From the NCBI RefSeq assembly GCF_040939455.1, contig NC_134116.1:68138400-68202399 (forward strand): 64,000 nucleotides of DNA, given 5' to 3'. Each line of letters opens with the position of its first letter. Within the stretch, counting starts at the first letter, position 1. Below, piece after piece: positions 1-12,547 of the stretch. The notes below the pieces were generated by a model. It had not been told where the DNA came from. It saw nothing but the letters and a program-made list of their open reading frames with translations, and did not search any database. The DNA comes from Microcebus murinus (Eukaryota > Chordata > Mammalia > Primates > Cheirogaleidae). The translations under genes and the position numbers were made by a program.

Positions 1-1225
1 CGGCCAAGTACTTTAAACAGAGTCATGCAGCTAGTAGCTAGCCCAGCCAGAAACTGGATCCACTATTATATAGTTAAACTAAAAAAGCTAATTTTCTTTC
101 AAAACACTGTGTACCTCACAAAGAGAAATACTTTAACTTGTGTTGTAACTGAGAGAATATAAGTGAGACTTTTGTAAGAAAGCGAATTAAAAATTAAGGT
201 TTTGGTTTTGTTTTTAGTTATAAATACTACCATACAACCTTCAGATTATTTCCACTATATATATCTCCTAGCCAAAGATTTTAGAAATTGTAACAATTAT
301 TTACTTTGCCAAACACATACCACGTTCTTCTATTGGTAAGATTTTTATTTTGCATTCGTTGCTCCTGGTTTACATTTCCATGGAAATTTATTTCATTCAA
401 AAACAAATACTGTTGTAAACCTGAATTATAATTAATAACTAATTTCTTTACAAACTGTCACAATTTTAGAATTTGGCTTGATTTTAGCTCTTTTTGCTCT
501 TTCTTTGGCAAACTACCAGGGAAAAATATAGAAAATTACATTGAATAAACATTGCTTTTATATCTGCCACGTTAACTACACTACAACTCCAAAAAGAGCT
601 CAGCACAAAGATAACATGAAGGATAAACACCCCAGTGTTACATAGGGAAGAGAGATCTTAGAGCCAACGAGCAACATTTGTTCTTTCCATAAATACTTAC
701 ATTTATCTAAATTTTAGAAAGAAAAATGCAAATTAATGCAATAACTCTTGTCTCTTAGGCAGTTATTTTCAAATGTGTTGTTACACTATCATTTATTCAG
801 TGCCATAAATAAACTTGAGTGTTAACAACCATAAATTAGACGAAGGTTTCTGACCCAGGATCTAGCTATCAAACAAAACCATAACAAATCATAAAATGTA
901 ATCACATATAAACGCTTAATTGTTAGAGGAGCAAATGAAGTAGACTAAATGTGGAGTAAATGAATAACAATGTGATTCCTGTTTTCATTAAGTAGAACAC
1001 TGGGGCAATTTGAGACAATACTTTAGATAATTTTTCAATATATTGTTAGAATTTCACGACTGAACAGAAATTGGAAATTATCCAATGTAACATCTTTGTT
1101 TCTTTGTGACTGTTGTTTTTACAGATGAGGAAACTATCTGGAGTGTTTTATCATTTGCCTGAGGTTACAAAGATTTTTTTTGGCAGGGCTAGGACTATAA
1201 CAAAAATCAGACTCTTTCCTTCTTT
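1..1225. other. AT-rich single-copy sequence, nothing recognised
   Basis: I see no coding frame of note, no RNA gene and no repeat family I can name in this stretch. Base composition is AT-rich, as in most of the window. Confidence 0.5.
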
Positions 1226-1226
1226 A

Positions 1227-1267
<41 letters not shown>

Positions 1268-1305
1268 TATACATATATACATATATACACATACAAACAT
1301 ATATG
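1226..1305. repeat. (TA)n/(ACAT)n compound microsatellite
   Basis: A pure AT dinucleotide run of about 27 bases is followed by interrupted CA and ACATAT units. The short open frame across it (1113-1310) ends in alternating Tyr-Ile and Thr-His, which is the translation of the repeat and not a protein. Confidence 0.9.
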
Positions 1306-2235
1306 CTTAGTACAGAAAATAAACATATCTCCATGATTTTTAGTTGAAATATTTTATATCACACTCAATTCCTTAGTTTTTAAACAGTAAGGACAAATAT
1401 GGAATAAAATTAAAGTCACAATTATTCTGACCCTTGGTGCTGAGCAGTTCTTCAATGAGGATGTTAAGTGTAAGGCAGAGTATAGGGCAGGAATCAAAGA
1501 GACCAAATTTAATCAAAGACTTTCTGGAATATTTTGCATGTTTCTAAACCAAGGGAAAGGAAGGCTATATAAAAATTAGGAAACCAAATTGGGAAGTGAC
1601 TGGCATTTGTGACAAACTGGAGCAAGTCAACGTAAATGTGGCGGGAGACTAGACTGCAATCAAATAGTAAGGCTGATGGGAAATGAACAGTCACCTGCCT
1701 TTCCCCAACTGTATCTTCCTACTTTATTATTTAATAATAACCTTTAGAGACAACCCAGATACTTGTTGTTAGTAGATAAAGCGAAAGAATGAGACAGAAA
1801 GAGGTTTTGCCTTCCTGCAAAATATAAAGACTACAGCCACTACTACTGCAACTAATAGTAGAGCAGTAATAATACAAGTCATATGACATCAGCAGTAGGC
1901 CCTGAACTTGTGGCTTTCCCAAGGAGCTCTCATTTCTGTAGCAGAGTTTTAAACATGTTTTTGACCATGGTTGTCTCTAATCATTTTTCCTAAGAAATAA
2001 TGATGTATTATTTTTGTTCTATAAAAAATTCTCTTTCATGATTTCCCTTTGTTTTTATTCTCTATTTTTTTAAAAAACAATGTTTCTTTTTGATAGATTT
2101 GAGGTGGTGGAGGAATAATATGCTTAGCCTACCATCGTGAAATAAACTTTTATTTAAGATTTTCAAAGTCACCTTTATTCTTAAAATGTTTATGTCAGAC
2201 ATCTGTCAGATATATGCCAATGTTGTACTCTTATG
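1306..2235. other. Single-copy sequence, nothing recognised
   Basis: No repeat family, RNA gene or convincing coding frame is visible. Two small antisense frames of about 60 codons lack any domain or codon pattern. Confidence 0.45.
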
Positions 2236-2239
2236 TATC

Positions 2240-2440
2240 TGACATTATCTAAGCCATTTATAAATATTAACACATGGAATCCATGTAATAACACTACAAA
2301 ATAGCTACTACTATTCTCATTTTGCAAGCGAGAAGAAAAAATGTGTCCTAGAGATATTAAGAAACTTCCTCAAGGTCATGTAGCTGGTTTTAACACAGTC
2401 TGGCTCCAGAAGTTGTGCTTTTGGTGAGTTTTCTATGACT
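2240..2440 (-). mobile_element. MIR SINE, antisense, decayed
   Basis: The plus strand shows the reverse of the MIR core in the usual order: a CTACTATTCTCATTTTGCA-like segment, then a purine-rich spacer, then CTTCCTCAAGGTCATGTAGC, then TCTGGCTCCAGAAG. These correspond to the conserved MIR core (the CCTCATCTGT and GTGTGACCTTGGG parts read backwards). MIR is an ancient tRNA-derived SINE. Ends are approximate. Confidence 0.7.
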
Positions 2441-5400
2441 TTCTTATTCTGTAACCTGTGCACCTTTATTAGTTTATCAGGAAAAAAAACATAAAGAAAA
2501 GTACTAAACTTATCAAAAAATTCATATATATTGTCTTATGAGGAGTCCTTTGAGGGATAAAAGTGGAACTATAGATTATATAATTGGTTCATGAATTCTG
2601 CAGCTGATTGTTGAATGAGGATTCCAGATGGATAATCTATAATATTGAATTTTACTATTTATAACCATAACTCTTTTTTTTAAAGGCTAAATGTATGTCC
2701 TGATACATTAAAGGAACTTGATGGGGTAGGTTAGCCCTCCGAGTTTAAAAATAAGAGTAGAAGATGGCTGGGTTGTTTTGCAAAATAAAAATGAAAAAGC
2801 ATATATAGTTCCATGGGGTGTATAAGAGTGTCAGAGAGAAGCAATGAAGCCAGCAAGATCACTGGAGACTAGTTCTGTTTGACGTAAAGAACAAAACAGA
2901 AGCCCGAGTCTCAAGGTGAAAGGGTAGCCACGTCAAATAGGTTATATGTGGCTGTACATTCTTTTCCATCCAGTATGACCTTGTGACATCCTCCATGACT
3001 CTCCAGTCTTTGTACTCCTGGAGAGTGTTGTGTGAGAGCTTCCTGTGTCACGTGATTACCCGGAAGGAGCTCTGTTGCACGTCTGCATGTATAGGTGACA
3101 AGGAGAAGCCACACTCAACTGGAGGCTGTGGGCAGAAAGGATTGTGGGAATGCAAGTCCTCTGAGGACTTTGCCAGCTTTTTAGACTTCTACGGGGAACA
3201 GCATTTAAGTCTATGCCATCCTAACTCTATCCCGTGAGTGAAACCGATTCTCAGTGGTTTTTGTTTTCTTTTTCTGAAAAAAAAAAAAAAAGTAGATGTT
3301 GAAGGAGTAATATTAGCGAGGAAAGCAATGTAAAGGATGAGGAAAATTGGAAGTTTAGGGCCAAAAGCCAGTTAAATTGTTATTGATGTGGTAAAAGGAA
3401 AGAAAACAACAAAATTTGAGTAAAACAGCAAATGAACAACTTTCATAGTGTCCCTGATTCAGGCAGACTAATAAGCTACCTTCTAAGGGACAAAAATTAT
3501 ATAGTTTCTACAAGGCTTTTTAAATATTGTATTACACAGCTATCACTCAGTCGAGTGTTGAACTATTAAGTCATTAAATGTATGAGACCACTGACTATAA
3601 TAATTAGCAAATTTATCAACTAGAATCAGTCCTATAGTGTTCTAAAGAGAAATTACATATATCATGTATAAAAATTTGTCTTGGTTACAGTTATTAGTAT
3701 CTACAGTTTAGTGAAAAAGAACTTGGATTTCTGTATTTCTAGACATATATTTTAATTAATCACATTTTGCATTTCCCAGTATTAGTTTCATGGTCTGACA
3801 TAAAATATTACTCAAACTTTCAAGTGAACAAAGTCCTGAATTTAGAAATTATAATAATTTATTATGCATGCTATCCAATCCTTGATGTAGTAGTTTGCTA
3901 TATTTGAAAACTAATGAATTACTAGTCTTAACCTAAATATTATTTAATTTATCTTTGAATCAGATCACATAGCTTATCATTGTGTATTTACATCTTAAAT
4001 GTAAATTCAGATAATAGATAATAAATATTTATTATCTGTCTTTTGCCAACAGAGTGAGTCCCTTTTAAATTCCATCAGCGTGTGTTACATGAATTTTGGA
4101 AGGCAGTTAAAAGGAACCAGTTATAGCCAATTACATGGGCTTTGGTGATGTGAGGATTTTCCAGTGGCTTCCAGACATTATCCTTTGAATGACCTTCAGC
4201 TGAGAGGATTGGCATTTGTCTCCTGCCATTTCCTTCTTTCTTGAATTTTGAACCACAGTGGCTTTCCCTGATAATCTTTCCTTATTCCTTTCAGTGCTAA
4301 TGTGTACCTCTAATTGTCTGCTTCTCTTATCTTAGGGAGTTCCTTTTCCTGACCAAGCCCAAAGTGATACAGTCCTTTTTACACTAGTTGTAGCCATTTA
4401 GCACTCACTCATTCTTTCTCTATTTACATCAATCAAATATAATTTAATGATACCTTTCGTAGCAAATGGCATAAGGAAATAATTATTTCTTCCAAGAGAC
4501 TATTACAAGTTCTCTATAGTATCAATTACTTTTAATATATAAAATAGAATTGTCTTTCATTCTTCTTTAGCCTTACTCTTTGGATATTTTCTCCCTCTCA
4601 CTAACTTTGGCAAAACACTTGTCACTATAGATATGAGCGTCTTTTTAATGATCAAATATCTCCTGCAAGACAATTAATTGCATTAGGAAACATATTTTTG
4701 ATAAATATCTTATGATCTTACCATGTTAAATCATCAATGATAAGTTTATTTTTTTCTGGATTTAGATTAAAAATAATGCTAGCATTTCTAATCATTTTCA
4801 AACAAGCTGTATGGCATTCGAATCAACTTTTTGAAAAGCAAAACAGGTTTTTAAGAAATAATCAAGCCATGGGACTTTGCATTGCTTAATGAACTATCAC
4901 TCTTTCTAATTAGACAATTATATGCTTATGCAGAGGTCAGAATAATTAAATTTATATTTATTTACCAAACTGTGGCAGTATCAGGGTATAGCAATAATTA
5001 GTTGCGCACTTTCAAAGAATTTTAAAGATAATTGGAAAAAATACTACAGCCTTTAAGAGCAAAACAATCTAAAATATATAACGCAAGCTCATTTTTTAAC
5101 AAATAGGTAAATATATTATTTAGAAAAATTACAAGTGATAAACATTATTGGCCCTAGTTATACTTACTACTCTCTCTCCCTCAGAATGTTTATCACCACC
5201 TTCTATTGCTCTCCATTTATGATTAGGACCTGGAAAAAAATACCCCATAAATCTACAATCATGCCAACAAAATAATAGAAGAAAATATGTATATTAATAA
5301 AATAAAATAAAATATGTATATTTGAGTGCCAATAGATTTTCATTGGTAAATGTAAGAGCCAGTACTCATTTTTATGATTGTCTTTTTTAAGATTTCATTT

Positions 5401-6430
5401 AAAGTAATTGTAGAATCTTAAAAAAATAAATCAATCTAATATTTTAGTAGCCTGATTCACCTTCTTGACTGTAACAATGTCAGTCCCCTTTAAAGAAAAA
5501 ACAAACAAAAAGTTTGTCCCATTGTGAAACAATTCATGCAGATAGGTGTATAAGTGTATAAGCACTGTTTAAATGACTAATACTAGTACAACCCTGCTAA
5601 GTAGGTTAAGAACCAGAAAGTAACCAGAACCTTAGAATCACGTGTGCCTGTCGCTAATTACATCCTTCATTGACTCCCAGAGGCAACCGGTAACTTGATG
5701 TTAATAATTCTTTGCTGTTATTTATAATTTTATGATCTTTTATTTATAGTTTTATTTATAGTTTTTATGGTCTATTTTTAGTTATATCCCAAATATACTG
5801 TTTGGTTGTAGCAATCACAAATTTAACTTTGCAAAGGAAGGACAAATTACCACAAGCAGGAAAAGGTAAGTCATCAGAGTGTTTGGGTCCCAGTCTGCCT
5901 TCTGCTTCCCAGAGAAATTATAAAAGCCACCCTGGGAATGTGGAGGGTCCACGAAATAGAGGAATCGTGTGAAGTACATGGCTCATCACAGCAGATACAT
6001 CTATCCAGGCTATCATGCAGACTAAATGCTAGACATCCAGTCCTAATATTAATAAGTTAGGCAAGGTAAGCGTCTAAGTTTACAATGGTGTACATGAAAT
6101 CTTAGGAGAAAGTCAAAATGGAACATTTCTCTGGGAATAAGAAGTATTTCTAGCTGATCCTGCCATGAGGGAATAGAAGGCCATGAGCTCATTGGCACAT
6201 TGTCAAGAATAAGATTACTGTTCACAGCTTAAAGATGGTACAAGAACTGGAGCATCTGTTAATGGGAGCTCCCAGTATGACCTTATTTGAAACATATGCT
6301 GTAGCATGAAGTGATTGTCTTCCTCAGTGTTGTTGCTTTCTTCTTGTCCATTTATCTTTCCTCTCAGGAATTTCATTTTTAACTCAGATACTCAACACCT
6401 AGACAAGCCTAGAAAATTTAATGTTCTTAA
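2441..6430. other. Mostly single-copy sequence, nothing firm
   Basis: No gene is recognised. A slightly GC-richer block at about 2880-3240 ends near a pure A run at 3277-3291 and contains an 84-codon open frame (2983-3237, plus) that resembles no family I know; it could be a piece of an unrecognised old repeat. The remainder is AT-rich without clear repeats, although L2-like traces near 4200-4390 cannot be excluded. Confidence 0.4.
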
Positions 6431-6439
6431 ATTTTCTCT

Positions 6440-6790
6440 AAAATTTTTTCTATCTCTTTATATTGCTGCTCTGTTTTCCGAGATATTTCCTCAACCATAT
6501 TTTAGACCTACTTTACCGCCCTCTGGTTCTAGGTGACTCTAAAACTATTTCCTCAGACTTTTGAGGATTCTCTCATCAATTTGAGTTGGTTTTCATTTTT
6601 CCTGACTTCTAGTTTATGATTTAAGCTTTCTTACGTCTGTTAAATACATGAAATTAATACATCGACCTGCATTCCAATTTCCAGAATTTTATTACTTTTG
6701 TCTGCTCTTCTGTTATCCCCATCCTTTTGAGTTTTGTCTTTAAAAACATCCTCTTTAATTTTACATTGGAGATTAAAATATATTAAGTGA
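6440..6790 (-). mobile_element. Possible L1M/HAL1-type fragment, antisense
   Basis: The segment around TTGCTGCTCTGTTTTCCGAG and the downstream CCTCTTTAATTTTACATTGG resembles the antisense of the ORF1/5' region of old mammalian L1M and HAL1 elements. Divergence is high and I cannot assign a subfamily or trustworthy ends. Confidence 0.35.
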
Positions 6791-6799
6791 ATATATTTA

Positions 6800-7380
6800 A
6801 TATCTTAATCTGGAAAAACCCTAAGTCCCCCAATTTTTAAAAATGTTTAGGAATAGATAATTTCTAGTCTGTTTTTCTTGGTAAATTGTGTTATAATGAT
6901 AGATGTAGGTAAGATAGGAATATACACTATAAGAGTTGATTTTTTTAAAAAATCAAGAAAAGATGAATGAATCTAAACATATGCTACTTATCAGCAAATT
7001 CTTAGAATTCAAAATATAAGCCATAATACTGTTTCCCTTTCTTATGGTACCTTTAAGAACCTAATACATATTATATCAACCTCTAATGACCAGTTTGTTA
7101 GTTTCTTCACAAGCCTGTGAATTTTCAATAGTAGAATTGTTTCCCAGAATAAAACACTCAATTCCTACATCATCATAAGAGGAGCACAGGTTAAGGAAAA
7201 AGGAAATAGCAAGGTTTTGGGTTTTTTTTTAGATAAAGAATATTGTAAATACTAAATTGTGCCTGTTTTCAATATTATCAATTCTAGAGCAGTATAGCTC
7301 TTGATAGTATCACTAATGCACTGAATGACAGAAATCTAAGGGCATATTTCTGTTGTTTAAGAAGTACTACTGGAGTGAAA
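6800..7380. other. Single-copy AT-rich sequence
   Basis: No repeat, RNA or coding feature is recognised between the possible L1M fragment and the Alu. Confidence 0.4.
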
Positions 7381-7392
7381 AACCACTGTGAG

Positions 7393-7724
<332 letters not shown>

Positions 7725-7733
7725 CACTGTGAG

Positions 7734-8280
7734 AAATGCAAGCTAATGCTTTAAACAAACAACAACAACAAAAATCTCAGTCTAAGACAGAAACCATCAT
7801 ATTTTCAAGAACTGTGAAAAGTCTAAGATTTCACCCTACTTGCAAACTAACAAATTAATTGCCATTGTTTCATGGATGATGGAAGAAGGTAGAAGACTCG
7901 TGGATGAGAGACATATGACTTTATTACTCCCAGCAATAGCGATAGCCATGGTATAAACATTTCCTGTACAAGTTTGTCAAGGCCCAATTCTCACAAGGAA
8001 GCAAGGAGAGAGCCAGTTAACACCTGCATACACAGTGTTCTATATTACAGGACAGGAATCCTGAGTTTAGCTACCTCCAAATCTTTTATAATAGACAATA
8101 AGCATATAGGGAATCTTATTTTATCAATGTGCTGACCTAATAAAAATGACCATGCATTGTAATTTTTTATTATTTTTTCTATATTTTTAGCTTTTAACCA
8201 TTCGTCTCTGTTTTTTCAAGCTTCACCTCCAAGTCCTGCCTCTTCAGTGAATCTTTCCTTGAATGTGTTGAGTGGGTATG
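7734..8280. other. Single-copy sequence
   Basis: No recognised repeat or coding region lies between the Alu and the pyrimidine-rich minisatellite. Confidence 0.4.
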
Positions 8281-8756
8281 TATGTCTTTTTCTTTCTTTC
8301 TCTCTCTTCTTTCTCACTTTCTTGCTTTCCTTCTCTTCTTTTCTCTTTCTCTTCCAGTCTGGTCTCCTCTTCCTTGTCCGCTATGATCTGGTCTCCTCTT
8401 TCTCATCTGATCTCTCCCCTTCCTCGTCCAGTCTGGTCTCCTCGTGCTCCTCTGGTCTCTTCCGGTCTGGTCCCATCTCCTCTTCCTCGCCCAGTCTCCT
8501 CTGATCTGTTCTCTTCTTCCTGGTCCAGTCTCTTCCGGTCTGGTTCTCTCTTTCCTCATCCTCTCTGGTCTGGTCTGCTCTACCTTCCTCATCCACTGTC
8601 CTCTCCCCTTCCTCCGCTGGTCTGGTCTCCTCTTCCTCATTCCCCCTGGTCTGGTCTGCTCTAGCATCCTGGTCCTCTCCCCTTCCCCCTTTGGTCTCGT
8701 CTCGTCTCCCCTTCCTCATCCAGTCGGTGTCTTCTGGTCTGATCTCCTCTTCCTGT
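8281..8756. repeat. Pyrimidine-rich minisatellite (TCTGGTCT/CTTCCTC units)
   Basis: About 475 bases in which the plus strand is nearly all C and T apart from a recurring G-containing motif. CTGGTCT recurs roughly eleven times, usually followed by CCTCTTCCTC or CCTTCCTC(A/G)TCCAG. Units are irregular and some have CTGGTCTGGTCT doublets. The first ~90 bases are a simple CTTT/TCTC tract and the ordered units follow. Open frames of 85-130 codons on both strands (Ser/Leu/Pro-rich one way, Arg/Glu/Lys-rich the other) are by-products of the repeat. A 5'-inverted L1 begins just downstream. Confidence 0.85.
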
Positions 8757-8784
8757 AATTTTTTTTCTCTAAGGTAAACATTTT

Positions 8785-10703
8785 TTTTGTTTATTTATTT
8801 ATTTTTTATTTTAGCATATTATGGGGGTACAAGTGTTAAGGTTACTTATATTGCCCATGCCCCCCTCCCCCCTCGAGTAAGAGCTTCAAGCATGTCCATC
8901 CCCCAAACGTTGCACATCTTACTCGTTGTGTTTGTATACACCCATCCCCTCCTCCCCCCTCCCGCCCTCCCAACACCCGATAAATGTTACTCCTATATGT
9001 TCACTTAGGTGTTGATCCGTTAATACCAATTTGCTGGTGAGTACATGTGGTGGTTGTTTTTCCATTCTTGAGATACATCACTTAGTAGAATGGGTTCCAG
9101 CTGTATCCAGGAATATACAAGAGGTGCTATATCACCATTGTTTCTTAAAGCTGAGTAGTACTCCATGGTATACATATACCACATTTTATTAATCTACTCT
9201 TCAATTGATGGGCACTTGGGTTGTTTCCATAGCTTTGCAATTATAAATTGTGCTGCCATAAACATTCGAGTGCATGTATCTTTTTCATAAAGTGACTTTT
9301 GTTCTTTTGAGTAGATGCCCAGTAGTGGAATTGCTGGATCAAATGGTAGATCTACTTGTATTGCTTTGAGGTATCTCCATATTGCTTTCCACAGAGGTTG
9401 AACTAGTTTGCAGTCCCACCGGCAGTGTAGGAGTGTTCCTCTCTCTCCGCATCCACGCCAGCATTTTTTGTTTGGGGACTTTTTGATAAAGGCTATTCTC
9501 ACTAGAGTTAAGTGATATCTCATTGTGGTTTTGATTTGCATTTCCCTGATGATTAGAAATGTTGAACATTTTTTCATATGTTTGTTAGCCATTATTCTGT
9601 CTTCTTTTGAGAAGTTTCTGTTCATGTCCTTCGCTCATTTTTTGATGGGATTGTTTGATTTTTTCTTCCTGATTTTCCTGAGTTCTAAATAGATTCTAGT
9701 TATCAGCCCTTTATCAGAAGTGTAGCTTGAAAAAATTTTCTCCTATTCTGTGGGTTGTCTGTTTGCTCTCTTGACAGTTTCTTTGGTTGTGCAGAAGCTT
9801 TTTAATTTCATTAGGTCCCATTTGTTTATTTTTGTTGCCATTGTGATTGCCTTTGGGGTCTTCTTCATAAATTCTTTGCCTAGGCCAATGTCTAGAAGAG
9901 TATTTCCAACATTTTCCTCTAGAATTCTAATAGTTTCACACCTAAGGTTCAAGTCTTTTACCCAGCGTGAGTTGATTTTTGTGAGAGGTGAAAGGTGTGG
10001 GTCTTGTTTCAGTGTTCTACATGTGGCTATCCAGTTTTCCTAGCACCATTTATTGAATAAGGATTCTTTTCCCCAGTGTATGTTTTTGTCTGTTTTGTTG
10101 AAGATTAGTTGGCTATATGAGGATGGTTATATATCTGGGTTCTCTATTCTGTTCCACTGGTCAATGTCCCTGTTCTTGTGCCAGTAAAAAGCTGTTTTAA
10201 TGATTATAGCCTTGTAGTATAGTTTGAAGTCTGGTAAATTGATACCTCCTATTTTGTTTTTATTGCCTAGGATTGATTTTGCTATACGGAGTCTTCTCTG
10301 GAAAACCCCAAGAATTCAACCAAGAGACTCCTTGAACTGATAAATGAATTTGGTAAAGTCTCAGGATACAAAATCAATACACAGAAATCAGAGGCATTCA
10401 TATACACCAGCAACAGTACAAGTGAGAACAAAATCAAAGACTCCATTCCCTTCAAAATAGCAACAAAGAAAATAAAGTACCTTGGAATATATTTAACTAA
10501 GTAGGTAAAAGACCTCTACAGGGAGAACTATGAAACACTGAAGAAGGAAATAGCAGAGGATGTAAACAGATGGAAGAATATACCATGCTCATGGGTCGGC
10601 AGAGTCAACATTGTTAAAATGTCTATACTACCCAAAGTGACCTACAGAGTTAATGCAATCCCTATCAAAATACCATCATCATTTTTCACAGATATAGAAA
10701 AAG
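8785..10703 (-). mobile_element. Lemur L1 with 5' inversion (twin-primed)
   Basis: 8785 to about 10298 is antisense L1: a T-rich start (reverse of the A tail), 3' UTR, and the C-terminal half of ORF2. From about 10299 to 10703 the sequence switches to sense ORF2 (reverse-transcriptase thumb-like part, containing [12 protein letters not shown] and KYLGIYL). In ORF2 order the sense piece ends at SSFFTDIEK and the antisense piece begins near RIAKSIL, so the two halves are almost contiguous. A perfect 15-bp duplication TAAGGTAAACATTTT (8770-8784 and 10704-10718) brackets the whole unit, showing one insertion event. The classical explanation is twin priming during target-primed reverse transcription. 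Confidence 0.93.
9194..9625 (-). pseudogene. L1 ORF2 C-terminal fragment
   Basis: A 143-codon open remnant of the L1 endonuclease/reverse-transcriptase polyprotein, covering the region after the RT domain. It starts [20 protein letters not shown] and carries the C-terminal cysteine motif C-X3-C-X7-H-X4-C intact at residues 55, 59, 67 and 72, then [13 protein letters not shown] and [14 protein letters not shown]. In L1 this domain supports RNA binding and retrotransposition. It belongs to the truncated inverted L1 at 8785-10703 and cannot be functional alone. The natural ORF2 continues upstream on this strand toward 10298 through stops and frameshifts. Confidence 0.9.
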
Positions 10704-10718
10704 TAAGGTAAACATTTT

Positions 10719-11460
10719 GAAAAATATCTATATTATAAAAACAGTTATTCTTAAGTAAAGATTTTTAAATTTCTTCTTCTCAAACATAGCAACTCATCAA
10801 AGTAATATTTCTTGTAATTGTCATTATTTCTATTTAATTTATCTTATATCATACACATACAAATCTTATAGTGAAAATGTCCATACTGGTAAAAAATGTA
10901 TGACAGAATTAATATCTGCCAAATTTACTCTTCAAAGTAATTGTGTTTCCAACCTTGTCTCTGCAAAATTTCTCCTGCATTTAATATGCTTTTATCTCAT
11001 CTATGCCTGGTGAAATCCTACATATATATGAAGATTCAGTCTGAATGCCTCCCCCATGAAGAATTGCTATTCTACTCTGCTAGAATTAATCATTTTCTTT
11101 TTCCTATTTTTTCCACCTTGTAACAAAGGTTTCTGTTTGTTAGATCACTGTTCTATCTCTTTTTTCCAGTTATATTTTCTTTTTTACCAGTCTGTAGAGT
11201 GCTCTGAGGAAAAGAAAAATCTGTCTTGTGCATCGTGATGTCCCTTGCATGATATTTCTTAAGTCCTTATGCTTACAGAGACACAGAGATTTACTTGAAG
11301 TATGCAAGTTCAGGGAGGGTTTGTGGTGGATTTTATAAGGATGCATATGGAAATAAGTAGAAAAGGAATCTAGTGGCAAGAACAGAGATTCATATCACGT
11401 AGATAGACTGAATCTTAGTCTGGGAGGCAGCAGTTGATTAAGGATAAAATTAATCCTAGA
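10719..11460. other. Single-copy sequence
   Basis: No named repeat is recognised. Two overlapping 60-69 codon frames on opposite strands around 11056-11379 show no domain. Confidence 0.4.
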
Positions 11461-11540
11461 TTGTAAGCACCCCGTTTGAAATTTCTCACCTCTCTCCATT
11501 TAACTGTCCCATTTCAATGAGAGTAAAAACCAAAGTTCTT

Positions 11541-11866
11541 GGCTCAAGCCTGTAATCCTAGCACTCTGGGAGGCCGAGGCGGGCAGATTGCTCGAGGTCA
11601 GGAGTTCGAAATCAGCCTGAGCAAGAGCGAGACTCTATCTCTACTATAAATAGAAAGAAATTAATTGGCCAACTAATATATATAGAAAAAATTAGCCAGG
11701 CATGGTGGCACATGCCTGTAGTCCCAGCTACTCGGGAGGCTGAGGCAGTAGGATCGCTTGAGCCCAGGAGTTTGAGGTTGCTGTGAGCTAGGCTGATGTC
11801 ACGGCACTCACTCTAGCCTGGGCAACAAAGAGAGACTCTGTCTCAAAAAAAAACAAAAAAAAAAAA
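11541..11866 (+). mobile_element. Alu SINE, lemur type, slightly 5'-truncated
   Basis: Starts at GGCTCAAGCCTGTAATCCTA and so lacks about the first 13 bases (GGCCGGGCGCGGT). It has both arms, the long strepsirrhine linker (TATAAATAGAAAGAAATTAA) and an interrupted A tail. The flanks CAAAGTTCTT (11531-11540) and CAAAGTTTTT (11867-11876) form a target-site duplication with one mismatch. It sits in an L2. Confidence 0.93.
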
Positions 11867-11935
11867 CAAAGTTTTTACGGTGTTCGACAAAGCCCTATCA
11901 AATCCATTCCTGGCTTCCTTCATTACCACTAATAA

Positions 11936-11978
11936 TCTCTCTCCTCTCTCCCTCTCTCTTTCTCTCTCTCCCTCCCCA
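11936..11978. repeat. (CT)n-rich simple repeat
   Basis: TCTCTCTCC units on the plus strand, inside the L2 remnant. Confidence 0.85.
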
Positions 11979-12304
11979 CATGTGTCCAACCACATTGGCT
12001 TCTTTATGATTTTTTATATGCTGTCCCCTTTGTCTGGAATGCTGTTCCCACAGATAAATCTGTAGACCTCATCCTTCCACTTCCTTGAATTTATTACTTA
12101 GATGTTACCTTCTCCATAAAATGTTTCTTGTTCATTTAATATTGTGCTCTATTTCCTGTACCCCTCATTTCACTTCTGCATATTTTATAGTCCTTATTGC
12201 TTATTGCGTTTTGAGATACTAAGTGTTTTATTGATTTATTTAGTTTACTCTGTTACCTTCAGGAGCATGTAAACTCTATTTGTACAAAGATTTGTGTTAC
12301 TTTT

Positions 12305-12546
12305 TAAATTAAACTTTCAATCTGAAATAATTGTCAATGTGCATACAGTTTAAGAAATAACATAAATAGATCATATGTACCTACATGTTTCACTAATTTC
12401 CCCCAATGGTTACATCTTCTAAAATTAATGTATAATATCCCCACTGGGATATTGACATTGATACAGCCAAGATACAGAACATTTTCATCGCCACAAGTAG
12501 CTTTCATGTCAATCTTTTATAGCCACATCCACTCTGTTCCACTCTC
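12305..12546 (+). mobile_element. Old L1M 3' UTR fragment
   Basis: Contains TTTCCCCCAATGGTTACATC, then an ACTGGGATATTGACATTGAT block, then CAGAACATTTTCATC. These occur in this order in the 3' UTR of old mammalian L1M elements. The exact subfamily is not resolvable by eye. Confidence 0.65.
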
Positions 12547-12547
12547 C

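Larger units (their letters stand above)
11462..12300 (+). mobile_element. L2 LINE 3' part, split by an Alu
   Basis: On both sides of the Alu the sequence follows the well-known L2 3' region: GAGTAAAAACCAAAGTT before it, and after it ATGCTGTCCCCTTTGTCTGG (cf. TGCTGTTCCCTCTGCCTGGA), then AGATGTTACCTTCTCCATAA, then the TTTCAGGAG-CATGTAAACTC region. It is old and diverged. A CT simple-sequence tract (11936-11978) lies within it. Confidence 0.65.

Noticed and set aside
2983..3237. An 84-codon plus-strand frame followed by a pure A run, suggesting a processed pseudogene.
   Set aside because: I recognise no parent gene, and there is no polyadenylation signal or target-site duplication around it.
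8272..8758. Overlapping open frames of 85-130 codons on both strands.
   Set aside because: They are translations of the C/T-rich tandem repeat (Ser/Leu/Pro one way, Arg/Glu/Lys the other), overlap each other in several frames and lack any domain.
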